A program made the position numbers and the translations under genes. From Brugia malayi (taxonomy: Eukaryota > Nematoda > Chromadorea > Rhabditida > Onchocercidae): DNA of 64,000 nucleotides. Where the stretch lies: contig NW_025062479.1 of the NCBI RefSeq assembly GCF_000002995.4, positions 12,849,721-12,913,720 of the forward strand, given 5' to 3'. Below the pieces are notes generated by a model, which did no database searches, was not told where the DNA came from, and saw nothing but the letters and a program-made list of their open reading frames with translations. The stretch's first letter is position 1. Each line of letters starts with the position of its first letter. Below are positions 12,786 through 25,800 of the stretch, piece by piece.

Positions 12786-15700
12786 CTAAGACTTGCTATC
12801 TTCATTACGTCTGAATACTGCTCGTTTTCCTGATGCCATCAATATACAACTTTCACGTGCAATTAACCGGGTGGTGGCATACTCGTAATCGGCATTGGTA
12901 TTCATTTCATCCTGTCATTTGTAAAAAAAAAAAAAAAAATATTGTTAATCAGGCCAATTTTTGCATTTGCTTATCAACTTAAGAAAAAAAAAACCACTTA
13001 AAAACTGATTATAAAAATGTGATTGTAAAGTTTATTGTTATCTTTAACTGATGGTGGAAAAAGGCGATATCATCCTTCCTCTCTTATGCAACCAATTAAT
13101 GGATATAATTTGATCAAATTATTTCCAGAGATACCAAAAAAAAGTTGAGAATATTTGCATACATCCTGAAACGATAAATCATTGAGAGAAAAATAGACAG
13201 AAACAGCACTGAGTGCTCCATCAAATAATACCACTTCTTTGAAAAGGAAACTTCCTTTAAAAGACTACCTCTTCAATTAAGAACCCTGCTGCCAGAGTCT
13301 GTCAAAAACATCACTTCCTGAGTGTCCGGAAGTACCGTTTCCAGAAGCATCATACTTTGAAATTGTTCCAATACTGTAATAAGTCGATAATATAATAAAT
13401 TCTGCTAATAACAACGATGATAGTAATTTTCGAATATTTCGATTCTTACGATCATATGGCATCATAGCTTTAACAGTTGTAGTAAGATGGCATTTGCATC
13501 CTGTTTACTTACGCTATGGTTGTCATAAAGTTTGGTGGCAGAAAGATATTGTACAATCTTCCATCGGAAAAGGTTGCATAAATATCCTATAATTGTAGAA
13601 TAAAATGCTGCAACAGCTACTTGAATAACTGACACAATAATCTGACACCATAAACTGGTAAGTCTGTACGGTGTGTGCACGCATACGTGTGTATGTATGT
13701 ATGTGTATGTGTGTATGTGTATGTGCATGTGTACGTGTATGTTTGTCTGTTGAATGTGTGTCCGCCGTGTATTATTTTTGTTGGTTGGAATGGACTTTAA
13801 ATTTTGGCTGGAGAGAGTGAATGACGGGGTTTTGCCAGGTGATAGGCACATGTTAGGTTACTTTTATTTTAGATCTGCCGTAAGTTTCACTTTTGAATTT
13901 CGGAAATTTTTTCAAATTTAAATTCAAAATTTCAGAACGTTTTAGTGTTACGTTTATTATTATTCTTCTTCTTCTTCTTATTATTTTTTTTTTCATTTCT
14001 ATATTCATATTTGACACATTCCGCATACTTTAGATATTCTAGCATTTATGGGTATATAAAATTATCATCGTATAAATTTTGAGGATTCTTTTTTGTTAAT
14101 ATTTTTAATACGTGTTTATTACTAAAAGGTATATATACTGTTGAAAGGTTATCACTGACGGTATGTGTCATCGCCGAATTTTAAGTAAGTGAAGATTTTG
14201 CTTATTTAGAGGCATTTATGATAAAATTAGAAACGATTAACAATTTCATAATAGGCTCTTTTTTCAAATAGTCATTTTATCAATTATTTCTATATGTTTC
14301 TGGCATCGAAGTTACCTGAATTATGCTGCATCCTTAAAAAAAACTTTAAGGTAAAAGCATGATTTGCAAAGTTGTGCTGAAGGTCTGACTTTTTCGGTTA
14401 TACATTGGAAAGTTAAACTTGTGCTGGTCTTTTCAAGACCACTATATGCCATATCTGCTCTGTAATGATAATTTAATTCAAGAAATGTAGTAACTGTTCG
14501 TGACTGTTTTACGTTCCATCTAATCAACACTGTTTCTGTCATCAAAGGACAAAATCTAATTTTAGCGTTGGGTACTGTTACATTTGTTGTCCCAAGGATT
14601 TGAGAACTGATAGGCGAATTTCGCTTTGAAATGGGTGGCGGTCGTCGACGTCGCATTGAACGGTCCTCTAGTAGTATTGATCGTCGTTACAAACGGCCAT
14701 GCAATAGTTCAGAACGACATCGACGGAATGAATCACGCAATCGGCGCGCCCGTAGACGATCGTGGAATAAAAAAAATTCTGATCACTTCGTAAGTTTCTT
14801 TTTATCCTAGGGATTTCAGGCTTGTGATTCAGCACGTCTAATCACAGAAGTTACCCGGTTAATCTTTCTCCGCATTCGTACATTACTAGTCAGCATTTCC
14901 AAGCGCTGAATGATAAAAGACAGCTTTACTTTCCATTTCATTATACTGTGAAAGGCATATTGCATTATCCTAGGCTTCATTTTACACTTATTTTTGGTAT
15001 ACATTTCGCTGTGAAAATTATTTTTATATTTTGGACAGCAACAAGGTGATTAATTTTTTCCATGTAGTAATGAAAAAGGCATTTATTAAGGGAATTTTCG
15101 TATTTTTTTTTAATGTTTGTATTTTTTACTATGGGTAAGGTATTTGAGGAAGAAGCAAAGAAACAACAGTGTTATTATATCAGCTTATGTAAGTGATCCT
15201 GGTCTCAAGTTATAATTTTTAAGTATGGATGTTGTAATGCATCATGGAATTCGACATATCTTACTCGAAAAATTCTAGATGAAACAACACGACTATAACA
15301 AATTATTATTTTGAGATGTTCATATAATATTAAGTCATCACTATATAGATTTATTCAGTGCGACTGTAAGATCAGAGAGTTTTTCTACACGTTGATTAAA
15401 CTTTTGTGAGGGCTATTAAAAAACTAACAGTAGAGAAGAATAGTAATACTTATTCTACTTAATTTTTATCAGTAGCTTTCGGTATCTGATGTTGTTCCGA
15501 TGACTATTGGTAATGATTTATTGGAGTTAAAGTCAAATTTCACTGGAGATTACATATATTTTGGTCTCATGTGGTAACTAGTACAATACTGTATAAAAAA
15601 GAAACAATGATAAGCTGCTCTTCGTAGAGTTTCTTTTCTTCTACTACCAGATGTTTAATAAACGTCGTCTAAATTTGAGTCAGCTAAGATATCGAAGACA

Positions 15701-16896
15701 ATTTTGTAGCTTTTTTCTCTTTTCACATTTTTGGTCCCATATTTCTTTAACTGTTCCCATTTCTAGAATTTTGAATTATCGGATCCTCACATTACATCAT
15801 TTAATATATTCAGGTGGATCTGAGTGACATCATTTCAGAAAATAGCTCAATTTAATAAACAAACGGTACGCTGTAAAGCATGTCCAGAACAGGACAAGTT
15901 TTTTGTTAATCGTACTGCTATGTAAGACGGATAATAGAAATAAAGAATGTAGGATCCAGTATGTTTTTTGTAGTACCTGTGTAAACTGTTGATGTAGTTA
16001 TGAGAGAAGTTATTAAAAATGAAATCCGCAATAATTCGAGCGAAATTTAAGAGTAATTGAGTATTTCCTCCCAATATGGTTACTATGTTATTACAGAAAA
16101 ATACAAATAATTAATGTGGGTTGAAAATTTTTTTTCTCACTTCAAGCATATAGTCATAGCTGATGTTTGAAATGTTTTGATCATCAGTAAGAGCGGTAAT
16201 CGCATTCCAGCTTCACTAAGTTTCAACATAATATCCTATAATACTAACGAAGGGAAAGACATGAAAAACTTTTATGTGACAAATTGTTTGTTTATTACTG
16301 TTTTCTCTGTAAATCATTTAGTTTCCTACTAACAACGTCAACTATTCAATCTGAAATGATCGGTAATTAAAATATCGGTTAGTATATGGCAGATTGATGA
16401 CATGAAACACTATGCTTCGGTACAGCTCGACACTTCTGCGTTATATTTGCGGTTTTCTGATGCATCATATAAAATACGGGTATCACTTTTTTGAAACAAA
16501 AAAAGTTTGCTGGAATGAATTAGTAGTATTTTGGATCAAATAACCCATTAAACTAGCTATCGGCAATATACATGACATAGCGAAATAAAATATATGTTGG
16601 AAAATGGTTAACAACGTGTGCTTCTTTTTGAAAAACTGATATACGCTAGTGTTACTCCTATATTATGGCGATGGAGGAGACATAAACGCTGTTCCAGCCA
16701 GCTAATTGATGTTAATTGATTTGAAAAAAAAAAAATGTGTATGCGTATAGAATTGAGTTTTTTTTTCTTCCACCAGAACTTGCAGTAGTATCATCCATGC
16801 AATCAGAAGCATGCAGGCGACAATCCAAAAATATGTTCCGAAACTTGTCCTAATATCAGTTAATTTATTTTTCTTGACAAATGACAAGTGATTCAT
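12786..16896 (-). CDS. Unidentified membrane-protein gene(s), incompletely resolved
   Basis: A series of coding-like exons on the minus strand, family not recognised. From 5': 16774-16896 (ATG, 41 codons, hydrophobic segment like [18 protein letters not shown]), 16434-16485, 16141-16235 (starts [10 protein letters not shown]), then 14855-15008 (basic), 14345-14623 (93 codons, Cys-containing end QCITEKVRPSAQLCKSC), 13513-13654 (membrane segment IIVSVIQVAVAAFYSTIIGY), 13310-13444 (second membrane segment) and 12786-12911 (DEMNTNADYEYATTRL to a TAG stop). Phases match for 14855-15008 to 14345-14623, for the three 3' exons, and for 16434-16485 to 16141-16235. They do not match across 13654-14345, and the joins from 16774 to 16485 and from 16141 to 15008 are unresolved, so exons are missing or this is more than one gene. 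The last exon ends 268 bases from the transporter stop, convergent with it. Confidence 0.4.
13670..13760. repeat. TG-rich microsatellite
   Basis: A run of tg, tatg and tgcatg units. On the minus strand it translates to His/Thr/Tyr-rich low complexity, which inflates an open frame there. It lies just upstream of the putative minus-strand exon 13513-13654 and is more likely intronic than coding. Confidence 0.8.
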
Positions 16897-19800
16897 TTTT
16901 AGTGTAGTTAAATAAACACTTCCGCTTGGAATTCGTCTTTATGATAGAAAATTCATTTGTTGGGCATTCTTGTGCGCATGTTTACTTTGTATTACGTAAT
17001 TAAAATTTTATCAAAATACTAATTATGATTACACGATTACCCATTATGTTTTCTTATCATTTAGATTGTTAAAGCCGATTTTTTTTTTTTTTTTTTTTTT
17101 TTTTGGAATAGCATAATTGAGCAAATATTCAAACCTGAATAAGTACAGCACATAACCATTTTTGAACAGTGTATTGTAAATAATACTAGTTTTCTGATGT
17201 TGTAGGTAGCTTTACCATTAAGTATGAGATTAGTAGTAAAACGAAATTGTGCTACTACGGTTTGCTTGAAACTTGTAAGAAAAATATATTACTGTTGCAT
17301 TTCGATTGCAAATGATAATATTTGGATAGTATAAGACAAGTTTTACAGATATACTTCATGATTAAGATTGTGAATGAACTGAAAAAGAAGCTTCAGTTAT
17401 TTATCATAAAAGTTTCCGAAACTTTATAAACTGTTGATTTTAAGAGCAGAAATATTTTCAGAGCACGAATATTTGACTTTTAAGATGTATATTTTTATTG
17501 GAGAACAAAATAATTTAGTTGTTCATTGACAGAATCTAATTTTGCTTTTCATTTTCAACATTATTCAAATATTTGACTTTGGTTTCTGTGCTGTATAACT
17601 TCCAATTGCTAAAAATCATTGAGATGTTGTGTTGTGTGTTGTTGCGTTCAGGTGCTACTGTTGTATTATGAAACATGTAACAAACGTGTAACGTGGAAAT
17701 GTTTTCGGGAGTAAAATGTTTCATGTAAAGCATTTTTTGTTTTTTAAATCCTCTTCCAGATACTTTTCATATTTTCTGACATTGCAAATAACTAAATATC
17801 TAAATGGCTTGCCTTAATTTAAAGCATAAATTAAGTCATCCTAACTTTCAACGACTGACAATATTTTACTCCTTTTTTTATGTTAGCATAATCTTCTCTT
17901 TAGTCTTTTACGTCTTTTATAGATCCTGTTTTTGAGGCTTTTATGTCTTGCTACCATTTCTTTGTTGCAATTCAGAAATTACTCTATTTTACTTTTAGAT
18001 TGTTTTATAGCACTTTGGCATTAATTTTCTTAATTTTTCTGCCGAGGAGGAATGAGAGAATGATATTCATATATGAAAAGATTTAGGGAGAGAAAGATCG
18101 CTTTATGAACATATGTTAGATAAAGTTAGATAAAACAGATAACACTTAAATCACAAGATTAAAGAAGATGGTGTTGAACGCAGCTAATATTTTATAAGAT
18201 AACCAGCAAATATGTTATTAAATGCAGTGATTTTTTCGTCATCCCAAAACTGGTTTTCAAATGGAAGTTTCCAGTTATGAAAACCTCTTGAAAATTATGT
18301 GAATCGTTGAAATCTTTAATCTCTTAAGTAGTTAATTTGTGATTTTGGATAAACATTATAAAGAAATGAATTCAGTAAAAAACAAATGCATTTTCAATGT
18401 TAAGTTTTTGGTATTTACTATCTAAAACTGTTTGATTTTACTTTCAGGGAAGTGTTGAAATGCTCTGTTTTCATTACGTAAATAAAGTATATAAGAAAAA
18501 AAAAAATATATGTATGAATTTTTGCAAAAAGTTTAGAACTATAGTAGGGAGAAGAGGTAGAAATTAAAGGAATGTTACATTTTAGCTAGGTAGATGAGAT
18601 GGAACATCACAATTGATGAATTTCAGGAAGTAGTGTTGTGCATTTAGGTATTTCAAGAGATATTTGCTTTCTTGGAGCTTCGTATTGGAAGTGAAATTGA
18701 AGTTGAAGAAGACAACAAAACTAATAGAAAACAAAGGATTCAATCATTGCCTTCGTGTTCGGGATATTCGAGGTAGTGAGATGAAGAAGAGTGAAGAGAG
18801 TAGATGATATAGAACAGATTGCTGATGAGAAACAAATTCTGTGGGATGAGCTGAGCATCATCTACCACCGTACATTGTCATATCCTCCGTTATGCAGTTA
18901 ACAGCATTAAGCAGCCGTCCATCATCATCCCGGAGCTTTACCAGAATTTCGAGCGCTGAAAGTTAGAAAGCTAAGAGAAACGCGGCTGTCATATCCGATG
19001 AGGATTTTCCTTTATTCTTGATTCGAAGCAACAATTTCCCTGAGCAATAGCATTAGTAGGTGCAGCAATTTCATTCTTCCTGTTTCTTTGCTTGCTCACT
19101 AAACTCATCAACGTACCGATCAGTCAACAAACTGAACTATTAACTCCTTACTTTTGATTTTACATTATCTTGAGAATCAGTTCTTATTGCTGGCATATTT
19201 TTATTTGAACTACCACTTTGCGGTGTTAAGTATTATATGCATGCTGCTCTATTCTAAGGTGGTGTAGCTATTGATACTTGCATTATTTTCTTACTACCTT
19301 GTCCCGATCACCATCATTCCATACTACCGTAATTCGATTCATGCCAAATTTGAATGAATTACATCATGGATGAGGTCAAGTGTGAATAATTATCTGGTGG
19401 AAATTTGGTGCTGTTATATTATTATTCCAGCGTTCGCTATTGCCTAAGTATTGGTGGTGGTGGTGGTGGTGGTGGTGGTGGTGGTGGTGGTGGTGGTGTG
19501 GTGGTGGTGGCGGTAGCCGTAGTGATAGCGATAGTGGTGGTGCTTTTACATTCAAACAGCCAATATTTCATCCTCCCAGCTTCTATCCCCGTTGGCCCCT
19601 TCCAAGTGGGTCCAAACACCACCAAATTCACCGAGAGTAGCCGCTGTGTTCCCACAATATCCGCTGAATGGCTTTTGCCGGTTTTCATTGACACAGCTTA
19701 AGGAACCGGATAATCATCTTACGAAGTCGAATTTTGGGAAATTATCCAATTCTTTGGACTTATCAACCCATACTCCTGTAATTAAACACTATTACTCACA

Positions 19801-22800
19801 CCGGATCCCGCAACACGCCACCTTGGTACCGTCACCTGTTCTTCACCAATCTTCATTTCACGCCTCTATTTTACCCTCTTCATCCATATCAACATCATTA
19901 CGCTCAAGTCCGTCACAACATCTGTCTTTTATTTTTAACGGAGTGTTGTCTAAATTACCGGAACAATACCACATAAAAATGCCACGCCATGGTTTTGACA
20001 GTCTACGGCGAATGCCAATTGTGGTGATTCCACGAAGAAGGAAATATAAAAATTATGTATCTAGGAGACGTAATACGAAGCTTATTGCTAGTCTGCGTCG
20101 ATGTTTCTCCGATCCAATATTGTACCGAAGTTACAATCATTGGGAAGATCTATCAAGGCCATTTCCTCCAGAAAAACCATCATCTTCATTTGCACCTTCT
20201 GCTCATGCAGCACCCATTGCTGCAATACCTGAAGCGAGTTCCTTTGATGATTCGGCGATGACGGTTGAAGCTAAAACGAGGAAGGAGTTCGCTTCACTTC
20301 AGACGTCGAAAAGATCAAAACCCAAAGAAGAAGTGTTGTTTGGTGGATTGGCGAAATCAGTAGTTCGAAAAGATGAAGATATGAAAGTGGAATTTAAAGA
20401 TAACGGAAAATTATCAAAAGCATTTGATTTGGTAATGAACAAAGATGGAATAGCTGTTAATTATTCGGATCATGTTATCCCAGATGTGAATGAAGAGGGA
20501 GAAAGTTTGGTAGAAGTTGTTTTACGTGCTCCCACTCCCCCAACCACCTCTAGGATACGACCGCGTAATTTGGCTTCTCGCAGTGTTGTGCTATCAAGAA
20601 CAACTACCATCGAAACACCGCTCATTAAGCGACGTCTCTTAGGTTGTGCAAAATATCACGAAGGTTGTGATAGCGGTCGGAAGGATTATCACCGAGAATA
20701 TGTCAATTTACCATCAGGAAGTAATTTAGATGAAAGAGAAGAGGAAAAAACGGCCGAACGAAAGGCTCAGAATACGGTTACAGCTGTTACAGCTGCTTTT
20801 TCAACCCTAACATTTGAACCACAGCAAAATGAGCAAGAACGAGAAGCTATTGCTGAACAAGCAAGTAAGGCAGGTGCTACAACTGTTGTCGGAACAAGAG
20901 GTGCAGAAGGAGTTAGAGGAGGAACAAGTGAAGTTACGATAAGAAGTGGTGTTAATAAAACGGAGAAACGGGTTGTACCAGTACTACAGCAAACGCTAAA
21001 TATAAGCTCAGCAAATAATGATAATAATAGCATCGGTATTAGTGGTAACAGTAGACAACGAAAACCCCGAAAAATGGTACCACAATCTACCGGGATTACC
21101 GTAGTACAACCATCATCCATTCAAAAGCCAAAACCTCCAACTAAATTATTTTCGCATAGTTCCTTGCTTGCTACCCTTCAGCTACCAGCATCCGTTAGAG
21201 CAAAGGTGGATCGAATTATTGCAAATGCTGATCGGAAAGAAAAAGAACGATATTCCAATCATGCTCCCATTAATTCGGTATTGTTTTATTTTTCCTTGAT
21301 ATAAGAAATACACTCTTTGATGGTTCCAGTTCCATCAGTCAGTTCTGATAAACATTCAGAACATCCGCATTATGCTTAAATTCAATTTGCGATGCATATT
21401 CGCTTTTTCAAATGATATTCGCTGCCTGTTGACAGTGTTTCAGAATGTGCCTAACGTTCACGATTGGGAAACCATTTCTTAAAATGTTTATCAAGTAGGT
21501 GTGTAGAAGTCCAAGGAAGAAGTATCAAAATCATCAGTGTTTTCTTTTTGGAAGAAAAGTAGAGAAATATAACCAAGCGGAAGATTGTTCGTTGCGTTAG
21601 GGTATGGTTTCTTCAATTAATATCTCTGACAGGATTTTTATTCAATCAAATTTATTGTTGCTTATGTATAAGCTGCCCACATTCCTGTGTGTTTACTGCT
21701 AGATGGATATACTTCCAATGCTATTTAGGATGTTACGAAACAGGAAAATTTTCTCTATCCTGAAAAATTTGTTTATCATAACCTTTTCATTATTAAATAA
21801 AAACGTCTCAAACTGCAACTTTTCATCGGACAACGCTCGACTTCTTGTGCAGGCAGTACTGGTCTTTGTTTCAAAGCTGTCTGTATGATTTTTCGACTCC
21901 CGGACTTAGCAGTTTAATCTAGTTTCCTTTCTTGGATATTTTTGGAGAATATATAAAGTTGATTTTTTGTCTTCATTCCAAAGATCAGGTGACTCTGTAC
22001 TCCATCATGTAATACTGTGTATCTCTAAACAAACTCTTAATATTGGTCACTAGAAAGAGGTCACAATACTGATCACTATAAAGCGTAAGATTCGTTGTTA
22101 ATATCAATTGGTTAGTTGGAATAACCGTAAATACGTTTGCCGACCTTAACTTTTTTGAAAATGCTCTGAAAATCTCTCACCACTTAAAACATTCCTATGA
22201 GGTGTTAGGGTCAGATGAGTTTGTGAAAAGAATCAGGATCATTTATCACTAGGGATTAAAGGCTCTATCTTCTAGTCCTTTTCCGTATTTTTGGCTGTAT
22301 TTTGTTTCTCGATATTACATCGGATTTTCCCATAAGCAGAAATCTTTGGATTGTTTTCTGGTGAGCGGAAAAGTTATTTTGGAACGAATAAAATAAAGGA
22401 GGCTCGGCTAAGAACTTGTTGAAAGTTACTATATCCCACTTTACTTTTTTATTCATTTAAAATCGATAAAAAATTGATTTTTGTCTTTTTTGTGTATCCA
22501 AATTTGCAATTATATCCCAGTAGTTTAATTTAACCTTAAATTTACCTAATGATGTTAGTGAATAACGGGATATTTCGAATTCATCGTGCACTTTCTTTTG
22601 CAAAATTTCAGGCATTAATTGTCTAATCAAAGAAAGCAACTTTTTTTTTTTTGGTTAGGCTGAACTTTCTAATCGTATCAGCATATTTTTCCTAGAATAA
22701 TAGAAATGCGGAATACAGAGATTGAAGGAAGCGATTTTTAACATCTTTTTCCAGATCAGTCAAGATACAGTATTGCAGTGGAATTTGAACTTCTTAAGAT

Positions 22801-25800
22801 AAATTTTATTTTCATATATTTCCACAATATTTTAGACATTTCAGAGTGATCGCTCTGATCGCCTACAACCGGCATCTTCATCGAAGTCACATGTAACTGG
22901 AGCTGGACAAACGCCATCAAGTTCTGTTGCACCTTCGGTAGCACGACCAGTCGTACAGGACGATCGTGATGGCCATCTTATTTATCAGGATGGTGATATT
23001 ATTCAAGGAAGATGTGTGTTATTGGTTTTTTATTTACTGAAAATAGTAGGATTCCATGACTTTATGTTCGTTGAGCTATCGAAAAGTGGTCATATTTCCT
23101 TTAGTCTTAATTTTCGTCAAGTCTATTGCTATTGAATTTCCCAATTAATTTTTTTTTTAAATTCTTAAATTGATTTCCAATCTGAATTGTTCCATTTTAG
23201 TGAAAATCTGATGAAATTATATAATTCAGGAATGTATTTGTTACTCCTATCATAACCTTTATTTTATCATAGCCGTTATTTAATTACTTTGATCTTTTAT
23301 CTAGCTATCATTTTTCGTTCTTTTATTTGCCCATTTTAATTCTTTTTTGGTCATATTTTTCATTTCCTTTCATGTTTCATTTCTTCATTACTTCTAAACA
23401 AAAGCAAACATTATTGGTTATTTTTCCTAATTTATTTTAGATGAAATAGTACGTACATTAGGTGAAGGAACATTCGGTAAGGTGGTGCAAGTTAAGGATG
23501 GTACTAAAGGTGGTCGACAGTTTGCATTAAAGGTTATCAAAAATGTAAGCAAATATCGCGAAGCTGCACGTCTTGAGATTAATGTACTAAACAAATTACA
23601 GGAGAAAGATCCGAGTGGAAAATTGTAAGAATTTTCTCCTTTCGAATATATCATATAAAATTGAAATATGTGCGTATGTGCATCATATGAAACTAAAAAA
23701 TTTAATCTTTTTTTTTTCAGTTTGGTCATACAACTCCTTGATAATTTCGATTATCATGGCCATGTGTGCTTATTATTCGAATTACTTGGTCTTAGCGTTT
23801 TTGATTTTATGGTAAGTCAAAGGCATATTCGAACATCATTTTGACAGTGCAAGAGAGTGTGTAGTTTTTTACTGTCATTTTTTCAATATCTAAATTAAAC
23901 AAAATACGTTTTAAGTTTTTTCGAAATTTAAACGGTGATATGAAGTTCACACTAACAGTTGAAATTATGATATTAGTTTCCGTAATTTTTATTAAACATA
24001 GACTGCAACTCATAATTATGATTTTTTCCAGAAAGCGAACAATTATCAAGCTTATCCAATGGAGCAAGCGCGGTATATAGCTTATCAATTATGCTATGCG
24101 GTAAAATTTATGCACGATAATCGTTTAACGCACACGGATCTCAAACCCGAAAATATTTTGTTTCTCAATAGTAGCTACAGGTTAATAACTAAAAAGTTAT
24201 TTGCAAATAATTCATTTCCGCTTATAACATCCGTCAAAATAATTGTTCATAGATGATGAATGCTTGAATATATTGCTTTTGTTTCTGGAACTGATCACAA
24301 TAATTAAACTGAACTGTGGAGGGAGAATAAAGGAAGGGATTGGTGAGATTACTTTTGGATTTTCAGAATCATTATCCATTTTTATTAGTAATGTGAATTA
24401 TAGGAATGTTATTTCATCCATTCTTCGCAAAAAGGTTTGGGTCGATTAGGAAAAAAAAAATTAACCGTAAATTGGAAATCCATTAGCCCAAACCAAGTCG
24501 GAACAAGTAGCATAATGTTATTACATACTGTTAGTAGTACTTCGTGTTACCTAATCATTATTATGACAAGTCGTAAATACATAGCATATCTATATTTTAC
24601 TGAATGAAATCATGTTCATTATATGGGCTTGAATCACGAGTTGTTAACAGAAGTTTTATTTTTAATTCGGAAACATCATTTTTTTCATACAAATTGTATT
24701 TAGCTAAGCAATTTCCATTGTTTCTGATTTTTCTTTAAAATAGAAATTAGCGTTCTCTTTTTTTGTCTAAAAAACAAAAAACTAATTTCCTCTTTTCTAG
24801 CAATACTTTTTTTTTTTTTTTGTTATCTTTACAGAGTGGTCGAGGATGGAAAGAAAAAAAGGCCTTTACGAATAATCGATGATGCACGCGTACGATTAAT
24901 TGATCTCGGCTCAGCAACTTTTGATCATGAACATCATTCGACAATTGTTTCAACAAGGCATTATCGAGCACCTGAAGTTATTCTAGGTTTTGCCGTTTTT
25001 CTTTTTCACTGCAAACAATTTGTACCAACAAGACATATAGTATATCCGAAGATTCTTGTCGTTTGCGCTTCACTTAATATCAGAATTCCATACAATTATT
25101 GTAAATAATAAACTAATAATTAATTCAGTTCACATTGCTTCAATGTGAAGGTCATGAGGAAAAATGCAAGAATTAGATATAAAAGAATTCTGGGATCTTT
25201 AAAGTTAGATCAATAATTGTGCTATAGAGAACCTCTAAAGCTACTATTTTCTATCGTAAAAAGATTGAAATCACTGTAGGTATGATTTAATTACGGTAGG
25301 TCACATGAGATATCAGATATCGGGATGAGTTAACTGTCGCACATGACATATAAATATATTTTGACATCATTAAAATTATTTGACTTTTAATATTGTCTGA
25401 GTCGTACAACTTTTTGGTTTTTTAAAATTTAATTTCTTTAATAAAAATTCCTAATTTAAGCCGGAACTTAGGATAAAGATAATATATGAATGCTTATGTT
25501 AGTACCCAACCAGTTAAAAACATGTAATATGTGACTGCTTCGTACTTCCTCCTGTATTATGCATTTGGTGTCCATAGTTGGATTGGATGAAATGATAGGT
25601 TTATTCCTTGCAGAATTTTGAAGAATTCTTGATTTTAATTATTGAAGAGTTTTCTTAAATTCTGTAGTACCATGATGTATTATTCAAAGGTATTCCTTAA
25701 AAAATTTTTGAATTTACACTATATTACTTCAGATACAACAAATTGTTCATTGTCTAATGATATTTCAGAATTAGGTTGGTCTCAACCATGTGATGTCTGG

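Noticed and set aside
13690..13851. N-terminal part of the minus-strand frame with His/Thr/Tyr runs
   Set aside because: It is a translation of the TG microsatellite; a splice acceptor at about 13655 offers a better exon start.
19405..19701. Poly-Gly and poly-Trp frames across the GGT repeat
   Set aside because: They are translations of a trinucleotide repeat and are not in the frame of the kinase exon, which is closed by a stop at 19532.
20767..21120. 117-codon minus-strand frame
   Set aside because: It is the complement of the large kinase exon, whose plus-strand frame is longer and joins in phase to the kinase domain.
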